Origin: Brenneria roseae subsp. roseae | GTDB taxonomy: Bacteria; Pseudomonadota; Gammaproteobacteria; Enterobacterales; Enterobacteriaceae | Assembly (NCBI RefSeq): GCF_003115845.1 | Contig: NZ_KZ819023.1 | Span: 1-64,000, forward strand | DNA: 64,000 nucleotides | Direction: 5' to 3' | Part shown: piece by piece, positions 38,813 through 48,825 of the stretch | Numbering within the stretch: position 1 is the first letter of the stretch | Layout of the letters: each line of letters opens with the position of its first letter | The notes under the pieces: generated by a model | What the model saw: only the letters and a program-made list of their open reading frames with translations | The model's database searches: none | What the model was told of the DNA's origin: nothing | Position numbers and translations under genes: made by a program

Positions 38813-39780
38813 TGTTACCGTCTGGCAACCTGATGGATCAGGCCTCTGCGGCCTACGATGTGCAATCCTTGAATGGATTGCGCCGTGAGGCGGTACAGAA
38901 TACGCCGGGATCATTGCACAAAGTGGCTCAGCAGGTTGAGGGACTATTCGTCAATATGATGTTGAAGAGTATGCGTAATACGCTACCTCAGGATGGTCTC
39001 CTGAGCAGTGATCAAACGCGTATGTATACCAGTTTGTATGATCAGCAAATAGCTCAAAATTTGTCGGCAAAAGGCTTGGGGCTGGCAGATATGATGGTCA
39101 AACAATTGAGCCAGCACGCAGCGACGGAGCCAGACGAACAGGTTGGCAAAACCCCCATGCCGCTGGGGCAGGAACGACTGGCGAGTGCCGCCATGCCGCC
39201 GGTCCTTATTGGTGAATTCCTACGCCGTACACAGTCGGAAACTGCTGCGAAGCAAAATGCGGTCGCCGGTTATTCGGCGACCAATGGGTCTTTTGCTGAT
39301 CGTCTGTCTGTCCCGGCCATGATAGCCAGCTTGCAGAGTGGTATACCGCATCAACTCATTATGGCTCAGGCGATGTTGGAGTCAGGATGGGGAAAACGAG
39401 AAATCATGACCAATGATGGCAAAACCAGCCACAATATTTTTGGTGTAAAAGCCGGCGGTAACTGGGACGGCGAAGTTACGTCTGTCATGACCACCGAATA
39501 TAAGAATGGTCAACCTTATAAGCTAATGCAAGATTTCAGAGTATACGATTCCTATCTGCACGCATTGAATGACTATATCACTCTACTGACAAAAAACGCT
39601 CGCTACAAAGACGTGTTGGATGCAAATAGTGCGGAACAGGCGGCCTATGCTTTACAGAAAGCAGGCTATGCGACAGATCCGAAATATGGCGAGAAACTGG
39701 TTCAAATTATTGAACAAATTCGTAGTTCTGCCCAGAAAGCGGCGCGGGTTTATACGCACGATTTAAACACTTTATTTTAA
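38812..39780 (+). CDS. flgJ: rod cap and muramidase FlgJ (322 aa)
   Basis: Two domains. The N-terminal rod-capping part (about 1-120) includes VEGLFVNMMLKSMRNTLPQD. The C-terminal glucosaminidase-type domain (about 165-315) has the catalytic glutamate in MAQAMLESGWGK, with HNIFGVKAGGNWDG. It opens the peptidoglycan for the rod. Length is near E. coli (313). The start overlaps flgI (TGATG). Confidence 0.96.
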   Translation: MLPSGNLMDQASAAYDVQSLNGLRREAVQNTPGSLHKVAQQVEGLFVNMMLKSMRNTLPQDGLLSSDQTRMYTSLYDQQIAQNLSAKGLGLADMMVKQLSQHAATEPDEQVGKTPMPLGQERLASAAMPPVLIGEFLRRTQSETAAKQNAVAGYSATNGSFADRLSVPAMIASLQSGIPHQLIMAQAMLESGWGKREIMTNDGKTSHNIFGVKAGGNWDGEVTSVMTTEYKNGQPYKLMQDFRVYDSYLHALNDYITLLTKNARYKDVLDANSAEQAAYALQKAGYATDPKYGEKLVQIIEQIRSSAQKAARVYTHDLNTLF

Positions 39781-39812
39781 TTTTTTATCACAATCTTTAC
39801 CTGAGCTTCCCC

Positions 39813-39839
39813 TCAAGTTTCATTCCTGGACGCCGATAA
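39813..39839 (+). promoter_or_regulatory. sigma-28 promoter of flgKL
   Basis: TCAAGTTT, 11 bases, GCCGATAA: the -10 is perfect and the -35 has one mismatch to TAAAGTTT. It lies about 55 bases before flgK. Confidence 0.85.
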
Positions 39840-39893
39840 ATAGAGTAGACGAAACGTTATCGGGTCTCCCCGATGGCAGAAGAAGGAAATATA

Positions 39894-41540
39894 ATGGCCA
39901 GTTCTTTGATTAATATTGCATCTTCAGGCCTGAAGGCGGCAAATCTTGCGTTGAGCACCACATCAAATAATATCGCCAATGCTAATACCGATGGCTATAA
40001 CCGGCAGAGCGTCAAACTGGCGGAAAGCGCGGGGACGATGACCAGCTATGGCTCAGCAGGTACTGGTGTGTCGATTTTGACGGTTGATCGTGCATACGAC
40101 GCTCTGGTTGTTGCACAGCTGCGTTCAGCGACGGCCAGCTACGAGTCGATTAATGCCTATTATGAGCAAATTTCTCAGGTGGATAACCTGCTTTCCGATA
40201 GTGAAAGCAGCCTTTCTACTATGATGTCTTCTTTCTTCGCCGGTTTACAGTCGTTGACGGAAAATGCCAGTGATACTTCAGCTCGTCAGACAATAATCAG
40301 CAGCGCGCAAAGTCTGGTAAACCAGTATGTCAGCGCGGATACCTACCTTCGCGATATGGATAGCGCGATTAACCAGCAACTGTCGACAAATATTGATTTG
40401 GTTAACAACTACGCCACCCAAATTGCCAATATCAACCAGCAAATAACCCGTCTGGGCAGCAGCGGGACTTCGGCAAATGACCTGCTGGATCAACGCGATC
40501 TATTAATTGATAACTTGAATAAACTGGTTGGCGTAACGGTCAGCACTCAGGACAGTAATGTCATTAATGTCAGTCTTTCAAATGGTCAAACTCTGGTTCA
40601 GGGTAATACGGCTTATCAGTTAGTTGCGGTGAGTTCCAGTGCTGATTCATCCCGAATTACGATTGCCTATGATAACGGTATTGGCGATCCGATTGAGATA
40701 AATGAAGATACGCTGACTGGCGGCAGTATTAGTGGATTATTATCATTTCGTAGTGACGTATTGGACAGTGCACGTAATCAACTAGGGCTGATTGCGCTGA
40801 CTCTGGCGGATAGTTTTAATGCTCAGCACAGTGCTGGGGTGGATTTAAACGGTGAGGCAGGAACCGATTTCTTCAGTTTTTCTTCACCTGGTGTAATAAG
40901 CAACACGAAGAACGACGGCACTGCCATCTTGTCTGCAGCCTATACAGATACCAGCGAGGTGAAGGCCAGTGATTATTCATTGAGCTATGATGGCTCTGCG
41001 TGGAAGGTGACTCGTGTGTCCGATAATGCCAGTGTAACGGCTACTGTCGATATCGACGATGACGGCAATACAACATTAAGTTTTGATGGGCTAATCGTTA
41101 CTGTGGATGGCGATGCGTCGGCAAATGACAGTTTCCTCGTCAATACTGTGAGCGATGTTATTAACAGTTTATCTGTCCGCATAACGGATGTCGCTCTGAT
41201 TGCTGCGGGTAGCGGCGGTGGTGAAAGCGATAATAGCAACGCATTGAAGTTATTGGATTTGCAAAATCAAAACCTGATTGCCGGCAATGCCACCTTTAAT
41301 GATGCCTACGCGTCTTTAGTCAGTGATATTGGCGTCAAGGCCCAAAGCGCGAAAACCAATAGTACGGTTCAATCCAATATTGTTGATCAGCTTACCACGA
41401 AGCAGCAGTCTATTTCAGGCGTTGAACTGAATGAAGAATACATTGATTTGACACGTTATCAACAGTATTACCTTGCCAATGCGAAGGTACTGTCTACAGC
41501 AAACACTATTTTTGATTCATTACTGTCGGCAGTGAACTGA
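39894..41540 (+). CDS. flgK: hook-filament junction protein FlgK (548 aa)
   Basis: First junction protein. N-terminal SLINIASSGLKAANLALSTT and NNIANANTDGYNRQS and C-terminal GVELNEEYIDLTRYQQYYLA are the conserved coiled-coil ends. The ATG at 39894 follows GAAGGAAAT and gives the E. coli length (547); an ATG 21 bases upstream is in frame but less likely. It is a class 3 gene by its promoter and needs FlgN for export. Confidence 0.97.
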   Translation: MASSLINIASSGLKAANLALSTTSNNIANANTDGYNRQSVKLAESAGTMTSYGSAGTGVSILTVDRAYDALVVAQLRSATASYESINAYYEQISQVDNLLSDSESSLSTMMSSFFAGLQSLTENASDTSARQTIISSAQSLVNQYVSADTYLRDMDSAINQQLSTNIDLVNNYATQIANINQQITRLGSSGTSANDLLDQRDLLIDNLNKLVGVTVSTQDSNVINVSLSNGQTLVQGNTAYQLVAVSSSADSSRITIAYDNGIGDPIEINEDTLTGGSISGLLSFRSDVLDSARNQLGLIALTLADSFNAQHSAGVDLNGEAGTDFFSFSSPGVISNTKNDGTAILSAAYTDTSEVKASDYSLSYDGSAWKVTRVSDNASVTATVDIDDDGNTTLSFDGLIVTVDGDASANDSFLVNTVSDVINSLSVRITDVALIAAGSGGGESDNSNALKLLDLQNQNLIAGNATFNDAYASLVSDIGVKAQSAKTNSTVQSNIVDQLTTKQQSISGVELNEEYIDLTRYQQYYLANAKVLSTANTIFDSLLSAVN

Positions 41541-41584
41541 TTATCCGCCCATGTATGGCATAAATTTAGCAAGAGGACGATCCT

Positions 41585-42550
41585 ATGCGTCTTAGCACCA
41601 TAAACAGTTACCAAACGTTGATTAAAAATATCAATGAGGTAAATAGTAAATTCCAGAATACGGCTCTACAGATGGCATCGGAGAAGCGTGTTAATGCACC
41701 ATCGGACGATCCGATAGCCGCTTCCCAGGCAGTTATTTTAGCGCAGGCCCAGGCTGCCAGCAGTCAATATACTGCGGCTCGTTCGAGTGCAACAAATAGT
41801 TTAAATCTGGAAAGCACGGTGCTGGAACAGGCTGTTGACGTGATACAAAGCATTCAGACCCTGGTGGTGAAAGCGGGTAATACCACCTACAGTGATGCGG
41901 ATCGCCAGTCAATGGCGACGGAATTACAGGGATTAAAAGATCAACTGGTGTCTTTGGCCAACACGACGGACAGTAATGGTAATTACATTTTTGCCGGTTA
42001 TGCAACGGATAGCGCGCCTTTTTCCGTCGATGACGATGGTAAAGTCAGCTATGTCGGCGGCGATACGGCGATAAGCCTGAAAGTGGATTCAAGCCGCACG
42101 CTGACTACAGGGAATACGGGCAATAGCGTATTTATGACGCTGGCAGCAGGTTTTACCACTGAGCCTGATGGTTCAACCAGCGAAAGCAATATATTTAATA
42201 CCATTGATTATGCGTTGGAAGCCCTGAATATGCCTTTGAATGAAAGCACGGATGCCGATACCGAGGCCTATACCGCGCTGATAGACAAAGCTAATCGCGG
42301 GCTCAGTAATTCGTTGGATAATATACTCACCGTGCAGGCCGAGGTGGGGAGTAAAATTAACGAATTGACTACGCTGAGTACCATTGGTAGTTCGCGGGAT
42401 ATTTTATATTCGGACCGGATGTCTTCATTAGTTGGCGCTGATCTGATCTCAACCTATTCCGACTATATTTTGCAACAGGCCACCTTACAGGCTGCGCTGC
42501 AAGCCTTCTCTGGCATGAAAGATTTATCACTGTTCCAGATTAATGGATAG
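41585..42550 (+). CDS. flgL: hook-filament junction protein FlgL (321 aa)
   Basis: Second junction protein, related to flagellin. N-terminal MRLSTINSYQTLIKNINEVN and ASEKRVNAPSDDPIAASQ, and a C-terminal helix ending GMKDLSLFQING, match E. coli FlgL (317 aa). It follows flgK by 44 bases and ends at a terminator. Confidence 0.97.
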   Translation: MRLSTINSYQTLIKNINEVNSKFQNTALQMASEKRVNAPSDDPIAASQAVILAQAQAASSQYTAARSSATNSLNLESTVLEQAVDVIQSIQTLVVKAGNTTYSDADRQSMATELQGLKDQLVSLANTTDSNGNYIFAGYATDSAPFSVDDDGKVSYVGGDTAISLKVDSSRTLTTGNTGNSVFMTLAAGFTTEPDGSTSESNIFNTIDYALEALNMPLNESTDADTEAYTALIDKANRGLSNSLDNILTVQAEVGSKINELTTLSTIGSSRDILYSDRMSSLVGADLISTYSDYILQQATLQAALQAFSGMKDLSLFQING

Positions 42551-42595
42551 AACATCTACGTGATTTAAATGTGTTGAAAACCGGACACATTTTTT

Positions 42596-42631
42596 ATGTG
42601 TGCCATCGTTAAGATGACACACATTTTTTTT
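42596..42631 (+). terminator. intrinsic terminator after flgL
   Basis: ATGTGTGCCATC (42596-42607) and GATGACACACAT (42613-42624) form a 12-bp stem with one mismatch and a 5-nt loop, then eight T. It separates flgL from the convergent fliR. Confidence 0.85.
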
Positions 42632-42644
42632 ACGCTAATGACCA

Positions 42645-43427
42645 TCAAGACGACAAGTCTGACAATATATTTGCCAATAAATCGAAGACTTCACCAAATA
42701 TATGTTCGGCGAAAGGGGCAATCAAGGGAATCAATAACCCGATGGTAAATATCCCTATAGTCAGCGTGACGGGAAAACCAATAACAAAGACGGATAGCTG
42801 TGGAGACACTCGGTTTAGTATACCGAGCGCCAGGCTAATCATCAGTAATAACGTTATGATGGGCAGGGCCAGCATTAACCCATTAATAAAGATTATGCTC
42901 CCGGCTCTGGCTATTGACAGAAAAACATTGGTATCTAACAGCCCGCCGCTAATGGGCAGAGTATGAAAACTATCGGATAGTAAGGAAATAAGCCACAGAT
43001 GCCCATCAAAGGTAAGAAACAACAACATCGCCAGTAGATTCAGAAATCTGGCTAACACAGGCATATTCGGGCCGCCTGACGGATCGAAAAAAGTAGCGAA
43101 AGATAATCCCATTTGCAGACCAATGACTTCACCGGCGATCCGAAAAACAGCAAAAGCCAGCTGCATGGTTAGACCTAAGGTAATGCCAATGATCAATTGC
43201 TGAAGGAGTAACCAGATTCCTGCCGCGGAAAAAATGGGTGTTGAATTCAGCTCGATATGCGGGGCGATTAGAAAAGTTATCAGCAGAGACAGACCAATTT
43301 TTACCCGAAAGTTAATTTCCCGCTCGCTAAGTATGGGCGCTGTTGCCACTAGTGCCAGCAGCCTGACAAAAGGCCAGAAATATTGCACCATCCATTCACT
43401 ATAAGACTGGCTGTCAAATTCAATCAT
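42645..43427 (-). CDS. fliR: flagellar export apparatus protein FliR (260 aa)
   Basis: Membrane core of the export gate with FliP and FliQ. Six hydrophobic segments and the region [20 protein letters not shown] are typical. Length is as in E. coli (261). It is the last gene of the fliLMNOPQR set and starts 2 bases after the fliQ stop. In E. coli rcsA follows fliR; here flgL does. Confidence 0.96.
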   Translation of the reverse strand: MIEFDSQSYSEWMVQYFWPFVRLLALVATAPILSEREINFRVKIGLSLLITFLIAPHIELNSTPIFSAAGIWLLLQQLIIGITLGLTMQLAFAVFRIAGEVIGLQMGLSFATFFDPSGGPNMPVLARFLNLLAMLLFLTFDGHLWLISLLSDSFHTLPISGGLLDTNVFLSIARAGSIIFINGLMLALPIITLLLMISLALGILNRVSPQLSVFVIGFPVTLTIGIFTIGLLIPLIAPFAEHIFGEVFDLLANILSDLSS

Positions 43428-43429
43428 GG

Positions 43430-43699
43430 CTAACCGATAAGGGTTGGCAGGTTACTGAAAAGTGTTCTCATATAGTCAAGGATCACGCTAAGCATCCAGG
43501 GGCCGGCGATGAGAATGGTGACAAATACGGACAATATTTTGGGAATAAAAGAGAGTGTCATTTCATTAATTTGCGTTGCAGCCTGTAGCAGACTAACCAC
43601 TAATCCGCTAAACAGCGCCGCAAGCAAAAGTGGCGCAGCCAGTAACAACGCGATTTTCATTGCTTCGTAACCGAGAGCCATTACTGATTCAGGTGTCAT
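43430..43699 (-). CDS. fliQ: flagellar export apparatus protein FliQ (89 aa)
   Basis: Two-helix membrane subunit of the export gate. [20 protein letters not shown] and [18 protein letters not shown] are the family pattern; same length as E. coli (89). Confidence 0.97.
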   Translation of the reverse strand: MTPESVMALGYEAMKIALLLAAPLLLAALFSGLVVSLLQAATQINEMTLSFIPKILSVFVTILIAGPWMLSVILDYMRTLFSNLPTLIG

Positions 43700-43725
43700 G
43701 GTTTTTCCCCAAACTGTTTTTTACA

Positions 43726-44505
43726 TCAACTATAAAAACTCTGTGCCAGGGAACCTAAGAGGAGCTGCCAACCGTCAATAAGAACAAATAGCATCAGTTT
43801 AAACGGAAGCGATACCGTAGCCGGTGGCACCATCATCATCCCCAGTGCCATCAGAACACTGGCAACTACTAAATCAATAATAAGAAAAGGAATAAATACG
43901 GTAAAGCCGATCTGAAAAGCGGTTTTCAATTCACTGGTTACAAAAGAGGGTAATAATACCCGCATAGGAACGGCTTCCGGACCTTCCGGAGCCGGGATAT
44001 TGGCCAGCCGCGTAAAAAGGGCCAAATCGGCTTCGCGCGTTTGGCGTAGCATAAATTCGCGCAAAGGTTGGGAGCCACGTTCAAGAGCCACTTCCATACT
44101 GATTTCATCCTGACTGAAAGGAAGGTAGGCATCCTGGTAAACCTTAGTCAGTACCGGTGACATAATAAAAAATGTCAGGAAAAGGCTAAGCCCCAGTAAT
44201 ATCTGATTAGGAGGGGCTGAGGGGGTACCCATCGCATTACGTAATAGGCTGAGTACAATAATAATTCGGGTGAAACTGGTCATCATCAGCAGCGCTGCCG
44301 GAATAAATGTCAGCGATGTCAGTAGAACCAGTGTCTGAACGGGTAACGTCCAGCTCTGTCCGCCATTTGGCAGTGGCTGACTGACTAACCCTGGTAACTG
44401 CGCAAAAACAGAGGGGGTCAGAAGCAGTAGGCTACCCACGATCGGATACATCAACAAGCGGGACGTTTTTAATAAACAGGATGATACGCGTTGGAGCCTA
44501 TTCAT
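43726..44505 (-). CDS. fliP: flagellar export apparatus protein FliP (259 aa)
   Basis: Membrane pore subunit. A cleavable signal peptide (about 1-35) is followed by [40 protein letters not shown] and [19 protein letters not shown]. Length is near E. coli (245), with a slightly longer start ([16 protein letters not shown]). It overlaps the fliO stop by 4 bases. Confidence 0.96.
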   Translation of the reverse strand: MNRLQRVSSCLLKTSRLLMYPIVGSLLLLTPSVFAQLPGLVSQPLPNGGQSWTLPVQTLVLLTSLTFIPAALLMMTSFTRIIIVLSLLRNAMGTPSAPPNQILLGLSLFLTFFIMSPVLTKVYQDAYLPFSQDEISMEVALERGSQPLREFMLRQTREADLALFTRLANIPAPEGPEAVPMRVLLPSFVTSELKTAFQIGFTVFIPFLIIDLVVASVLMALGMMMVPPATVSLPFKLMLFVLIDGWQLLLGSLAQSFYS

Positions 44506-44912
44506 TCCGGCTTTCCCGGACGTTTTAATACTTTTTGCAACAAACGGGAAAACTCCGTTGGCTTTGTCTGTCCGGATTCGGGCATATCATGTGGCTGAGC
44601 AGGCAGCGTGTGCAGCAGAGTAACGTTTTGAGTGGTTACTCCTAGTACTAGCCAACTATCATCAACTTCAACAATGACAACTCTTTCCCGCTGACCAACC
44701 TGGCATGCAGAAATCACCTTGAGTAATTTGTTTGATTTTGCTTGCGGGGCAAAGCCAAGTTTACGCATGAACCAGGCAATCAAAAGAATAAACAGCAGGA
44801 TCCCGCCAAGCACGCTGCTGACTTGTGTCAGCAGCATACCGCCAGTCAAGGGAGGTTCAGTCGTTACACTCGACAGCGTGGTCTGAGAAGATGATGAAAG
44901 CGAGGTTAACAT
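44502..44912 (-). CDS. fliO: flagellar export assembly protein FliO (136 aa)
   Basis: Small bitopic membrane protein that assists FliP assembly. One helix (about 25-48, [16 protein letters not shown]) is followed by a conserved cytoplasmic SH3-like part ([20 protein letters not shown]). It overlaps fliN by one base. Sequence is variable in the family but position is diagnostic. Confidence 0.93.
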   Translation of the reverse strand: MLTSLSSSSQTTLSSVTTEPPLTGGMLLTQVSSVLGGILLFILLIAWFMRKLGFAPQAKSNKLLKVISACQVGQRERVVIVEVDDSWLVLGVTTQNVTLLHTLPAQPHDMPESGQTKPTEFSRLLQKVLKRPGKPE

Positions 44913-45328
44913 TAACGGCTCAGGCGACGCATACGTTCAGTTGGAGTAATAATATCCGTGATGCGGACACCATATTTATCAGCCACGACGACGACTTCTC
45001 CCTGAGCAATTAAATACCCGTTAATGAGAATGTCCAGAGGCTCGCCGGCCAGCCCATCCAGGGCTACAACAGAACCCTGTGATAAATGCAGCAGCTCCTT
45101 AATGGTCATCTTGGTGCGGCCCAGTTCAACCGTTAATTTAACTGGGATATCCAGGATAAGATCGATGTCATGCAACGAACCGATACCTTCTTGTGCATCC
45201 AGAGCATTGAAAACACCATCGGTACTACTGGATTCGCTTTTCTCTGCCGCCTGTTGCTCGTTAAATGCATCAGCCCACAGATCGTCCACTGATTCTTTTC
45301 CTTCGGACGGGTTCTTGTTGTCACTCAT
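44912..45328 (-). CDS. fliN: flagellar switch protein FliN (138 aa)
   Basis: C-ring subunit that binds CheY-P and the export ATPase complex. The acidic N-terminus is variable. The SpoA-type C-terminal domain (about 60-135) reads LTVELGRTRM-like LGRTKMTIKELLHLSQGSVV and VVVADKYGVRITDIITPTER. The ATG at 45328 (MSDNKNP) overlaps the fliM stop and fits the E. coli length (137); the ORF extends six codons upstream. Confidence 0.97.
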   Translation of the reverse strand: MSDNKNPSEGKESVDDLWADAFNEQQAAEKSESSSTDGVFNALDAQEGIGSLHDIDLILDIPVKLTVELGRTKMTIKELLHLSQGSVVALDGLAGEPLDILINGYLIAQGEVVVVADKYGVRITDIITPTERMRRLSR

Positions 45329-46331
45329 GGGGCTGTTCCTCATCATTCAGAGAATTCAATATGGGGTTAATTAAATGTTCAATACGCAAAGCATATTGCC
45401 CGTTCAGGGTTCCGTACTGACCAGTCAGAACAGGAACACCATCCACATGGGCAATTAATCTTTCTGGTTTATCAATTGGCAATACATCGCCGGGCTGCAA
45501 TTTAAGTATGCGCGACAGGCGTAAAGGAATATCAACAAAATTGGCTATCAACTCCAGCTCTGAATGCTGTACCTGTTTGGTCAGCGTCTCACGCCAGCTT
45601 TTATCTTCCTGCTGTGAGTTTTCCAGTGGGGGATTAACCAGCAGTTCGCGTAGAGGTTCAATCATCGCGAAAGGAATGCAGATGTTAAATTCCCCAGTCA
45701 GAGAACCAATTTCAACATGAAAAGGCGTTGTCACTACAATATCGTTAGGTGAGGTGGTGATATTGGTGAATTTCACCTGCATCTCGGAGCGGACGTATTC
45801 GATATCGAGTTTGTAGATTGCATTCCATGCATCACCATAAGCCTCCAGCGCCAGACGCAACATACGCTTTACGACCCGCTGTTCTGTATGGGTAAATTCA
45901 CGTCCTTCAACTTTGGTTGGAAAACGCCCGTCACCGCCAAACAGGTTATCGACCGCAATAAATACCAGGCTTGGCGAAAATACAAACAATGCCGTGCCGC
46001 GAAGCGGTTTTAAATGAATTAAATTCAGATTGGTCGGTACCGGCAAATTGCGGGCAAATTCATGATACGGGAGTATTTTTATCGCACCAACGGTAATATC
46101 TGGGCTCCGCCTTAACAGATTAAACAACCCCATGCGAAACTGGCGGGCAAAACGTTCGTTAATAATTTCCAACGCCTGTAAACGTTCCCGAACGACGCGG
46201 CGTTGTGTATTGGGATCGTAGGGTTTGACCTCACCGTCGGCGCCAACCGCTACGTCGGGTGTTTCACTTCCGTCGCTGTCACCATTCAGTAGTGCGTCAA
46301 TTTCTGCCTGAGAAAGAATGCTATCGCCCAT
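45321..46331 (-). CDS. fliM: flagellar switch protein FliM (336 aa)
   Basis: C-ring subunit. The N-terminal CheY-binding peptide ILSQAEIDALLNG is intact (residues 5-17). The middle domain (about 45-230) contains the GGxG loop (LFGGDGRFPTKVEGREFT), and the C-terminal SpoA domain ends the protein. Length is near E. coli (334). It overlaps fliN by 8 bases and follows fliL by 5. Confidence 0.97.
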   Translation of the reverse strand: MGDSILSQAEIDALLNGDSDGSETPDVAVGADGEVKPYDPNTQRRVVRERLQALEIINERFARQFRMGLFNLLRRSPDITVGAIKILPYHEFARNLPVPTNLNLIHLKPLRGTALFVFSPSLVFIAVDNLFGGDGRFPTKVEGREFTHTEQRVVKRMLRLALEAYGDAWNAIYKLDIEYVRSEMQVKFTNITTSPNDIVVTTPFHVEIGSLTGEFNICIPFAMIEPLRELLVNPPLENSQQEDKSWRETLTKQVQHSELELIANFVDIPLRLSRILKLQPGDVLPIDKPERLIAHVDGVPVLTGQYGTLNGQYALRIEHLINPILNSLNDEEQPHE

Positions 46332-46336
46332 AATAT

Positions 46337-46816
46337 TTATCGCAGTATAAAAGCAGTGAACAGGACATCAGTAACGATCAGGTTCGGTTGACCAGGAACC
46401 AGTGGTGTACTCAGAACCTGTTTAATGTCCTCCACCAGTTTCTGTTTCCCCTGCTGTTGAGCCAACTCGATCGCACTCTGGCGGGAAAGCAGCAACAGTA
46501 GCCTGCTGCGCACCTCTGGCAAATAATTATTTAACTGTTTGCGCGTCTCTTCATCCGGCAAGCGCAAAGTAAAGCCGACATACAACACCCGGTCAGGATC
46601 GTTGTCGGGGTTGACCAGATTAACGGTAAAGGTATCCAACGGCATGAAAACCGGTTCTGGTGGAGGTGGCGCTTCCTGCACGGCAGCGGCTGATTTTTGC
46701 TGATGCAGAAACCACCAACTCACGCCTGCTGCTGTGCCGCCAGCGAATATAATAGTAAGCACAACTATAAGCCAGACAGTGCGCTTGCGTCCTGACGGGA
46801 GTGCATTTTCAGACAT
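46337..46816 (-). CDS. fliL: stator-associated protein FliL (159 aa)
   Basis: Bitopic membrane protein that forms rings around the stator. One membrane helix (about 12-34, TVWLIVVLTIIFAGGTAAGV) precedes a periplasmic SPFH-like domain with FTVNLVNPDNDPDRVLYVGF. Length as in E. coli (154). It heads the fliLMNOPQR run; the 154-base gap to fliK probably holds a FlhDC-dependent promoter, although no box was identified. Confidence 0.96.
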   Translation of the reverse strand: MSENALPSGRKRTVWLIVVLTIIFAGGTAAGVSWWFLHQQKSAAAVQEAPPPPEPVFMPLDTFTVNLVNPDNDPDRVLYVGFTLRLPDEETRKQLNNYLPEVRSRLLLLLSRQSAIELAQQQGKQKLVEDIKQVLSTPLVPGQPNLIVTDVLFTAFILR

Positions 46817-46970
46817 AGCTAAAGATGATTCCTGTTACTATTGATATCCAGTGCAGAATATATTGCCCTGAATTAATGCGTAATATCATTGATTATCCCG
46901 TCAATTCCAGCTATCAATAGGATGAATAGACGAAGAAAATCACGTTAACTTGTGCGTTTACTCACACAGA

Positions 46971-48383
46971 TCAGGCAAAAATATCCACTCTGCCAGAAAG
47001 AGGCCCCGCGCTGGCTATTACCGAAGCTGGGGCGATCGAACCTGACTGTGTCCCATTGGCATCATTCAGTATATTTTGCTCAGCGGTATGGCTATTCTGG
47101 GATTGCTGCTGTGTCTGTTGCTGCCACCCGGGTGAGGTATCGCTACCCACACTGGCTTGCCCCAAATTTATACCATTTTCCGCCATCGAGGTTCGCAAAT
47201 GAGGAAGCGCCGCTTCCATCGCCGCTCTCACCTGGCTGTTTGCCGAGACCAGATGCAGATGGGCCTGATTGTCATCCAGCTTAAGACTGATTTGCAGCGC
47301 TCCCAGTTCCTGCGGGTGAAGACGGAGTTCTGCATTTTGCTGACCGTTACGCGTGAACATAATCACCTGCTGGCTGATAGCCTGCTGCCATTCGCCACTG
47401 CCCAATTGAGCGTTGATTTGTGCGGTTACCATTGGGGCAATTGATGCGCTGGTTTGAATTACCGGTGTCTGCGCACTAACGGATACGGGCTGTTGTACGG
47501 CAACGTTTATCGCTGATAATGACTGAGCGCTGGCAGATAACCCATCGCGCTGATTAGCTGGTGTGAATGACGAAGCGCCGGATTCGTCCCGGAGTGAAGT
47601 CTCTTGGTGAATGCTCTGTGCACGAGTTTTTAAATCAGCGACGGTTTCATTCTGTTCAGACAGACTGCGGCTTGAGAACGAAGATTTAGACTGGGATGTC
47701 GTGGCAGCCGATGATAGCGTATTTTGCGTATTATCATCTGATAGCAGATCGCTCTCATCTGTTGACGCGGTCGATGCGGTTGTTGCCTGCGTCAGCGCTG
47801 TCAGTATTGGTGACGACGTAGCCAACTCATTTTTCACGGTGGTTTCATTGGCGACTGTACCACTGGCAGCAGACACTGGCGTATTCCCAGTAGACTGACT
47901 GGCTTGAATCATCGAGACTAACAGTTGGGTCGCTTCATCCGCTGCTGATAGATTCTGGACGTCCGCTGATACGGTTGGGTTTACGTCAGGGGGTAAAATT
48001 ATCTGTTGTTCAGTCGGCAGATCGGCAGCGACAAAAGAAATCACGCCGTTTGCATTGTTAACATCAGACGTCTCATCCGATGATGATTTTTTCGTTTTAT
48101 GGAAGGATATATTTTCCGACGCGACCTCCTGTAATGCCTGATCGGCGTCGTCGATGGCCTGAGCCGTATCCAGATTCTGCGGCGTTGCGTTGTCCGACTG
48201 GTTTTTATCCGGGGTTCTTTCTTCTTTCAATGCCGTTTTCTGACTATTGGTCAGCGTAGAGGCAAGAACCTGATCGAAATTTTGCTCTTGTGCAGGAAGA
48301 TCGGGAATACCACCATTCACAACGCTTTTTTCGATACGCTGATTGTCATTTGTAGTAATCATTGTGACAGTAGACAGATTCAT
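46971..48383 (-). CDS. fliK: hook-length control protein FliK (470 aa)
   Basis: Exported molecular ruler that stops hook growth and triggers the FlhB switch. The long N-terminal part (about 1-310) is low-complexity, rich in Ser, Thr, Gln and Asp. The conserved C-terminal substrate-specificity domain (about 330-430) includes [20 protein letters not shown] and [20 protein letters not shown]. It is much longer than E. coli FliK (375), which in this family would be expected to go with a longer hook (inference). It follows fliJ by 4 bases. Confidence 0.96.
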   Translation of the reverse strand: MNLSTVTMITTNDNQRIEKSVVNGGIPDLPAQEQNFDQVLASTLTNSQKTALKEERTPDKNQSDNATPQNLDTAQAIDDADQALQEVASENISFHKTKKSSSDETSDVNNANGVISFVAADLPTEQQIILPPDVNPTVSADVQNLSAADEATQLLVSMIQASQSTGNTPVSAASGTVANETTVKNELATSSPILTALTQATTASTASTDESDLLSDDNTQNTLSSAATTSQSKSSFSSRSLSEQNETVADLKTRAQSIHQETSLRDESGASSFTPANQRDGLSASAQSLSAINVAVQQPVSVSAQTPVIQTSASIAPMVTAQINAQLGSGEWQQAISQQVIMFTRNGQQNAELRLHPQELGALQISLKLDDNQAHLHLVSANSQVRAAMEAALPHLRTSMAENGINLGQASVGSDTSPGWQQQTQQQSQNSHTAEQNILNDANGTQSGSIAPASVIASAGPLSGRVDIFA

Positions 48384-48387
48384 AGCA

Positions 48388-48825
48388 TTATTTCCTCAAC
48401 GAAGTACGTTGTGCAAACTCATCCATTAGTTTTTGTTCGAGACGGTTTTCCTGTCGCAAAAGTTTCTGTGTGGCTCGTTCATGCAATGTGACAAAAGCAT
48501 TCAGACGCTGCTGTTTAGCTTGCCAGGCCTGGATTGCCTGCTGTAAGCGCTGATTCCACAATGCCAGCTGTTGTCGATGTTGTTCAATCGCTTTTTCAAG
48601 CGTTTGTATAAATTGTTGATAATTATGCCAGTTGCCAGAGTTAATGCCTTTTCCCAGATTATTCTGCAACTGTTGCCTATAATCGTCCTCATATTGTAGC
48701 AACATGTCGAGCTGTTTTTGCGCCTGAAGATGCGACTGACGAACTTTTCCCAGTAAAACAGCTGCTTCATCCGCATCTTTTTGTGCCAGATCTCGTAATG
48801 TTTCCATTGGCGATTCACTTTTCAT
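48388..48825 (-). CDS. fliJ: export chaperone escort FliJ (145 aa)
   Basis: Soluble coiled-coil protein that sits in the FliI ring like the gamma subunit of F1-ATPase. It is one long helical hairpin rich in Gln, with [20 protein letters not shown] (about 67-86) and KLMDEFAQR at the end, as in E. coli (147 aa). It overlaps fliI by 4 bases. Confidence 0.95.
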   Translation of the reverse strand: MKSESPMETLRDLAQKDADEAAVLLGKVRQSHLQAQKQLDMLLQYEDDYRQQLQNNLGKGINSGNWHNYQQFIQTLEKAIEQHRQQLALWNQRLQQAIQAWQAKQQRLNAFVTLHERATQKLLRQENRLEQKLMDEFAQRTSLRK

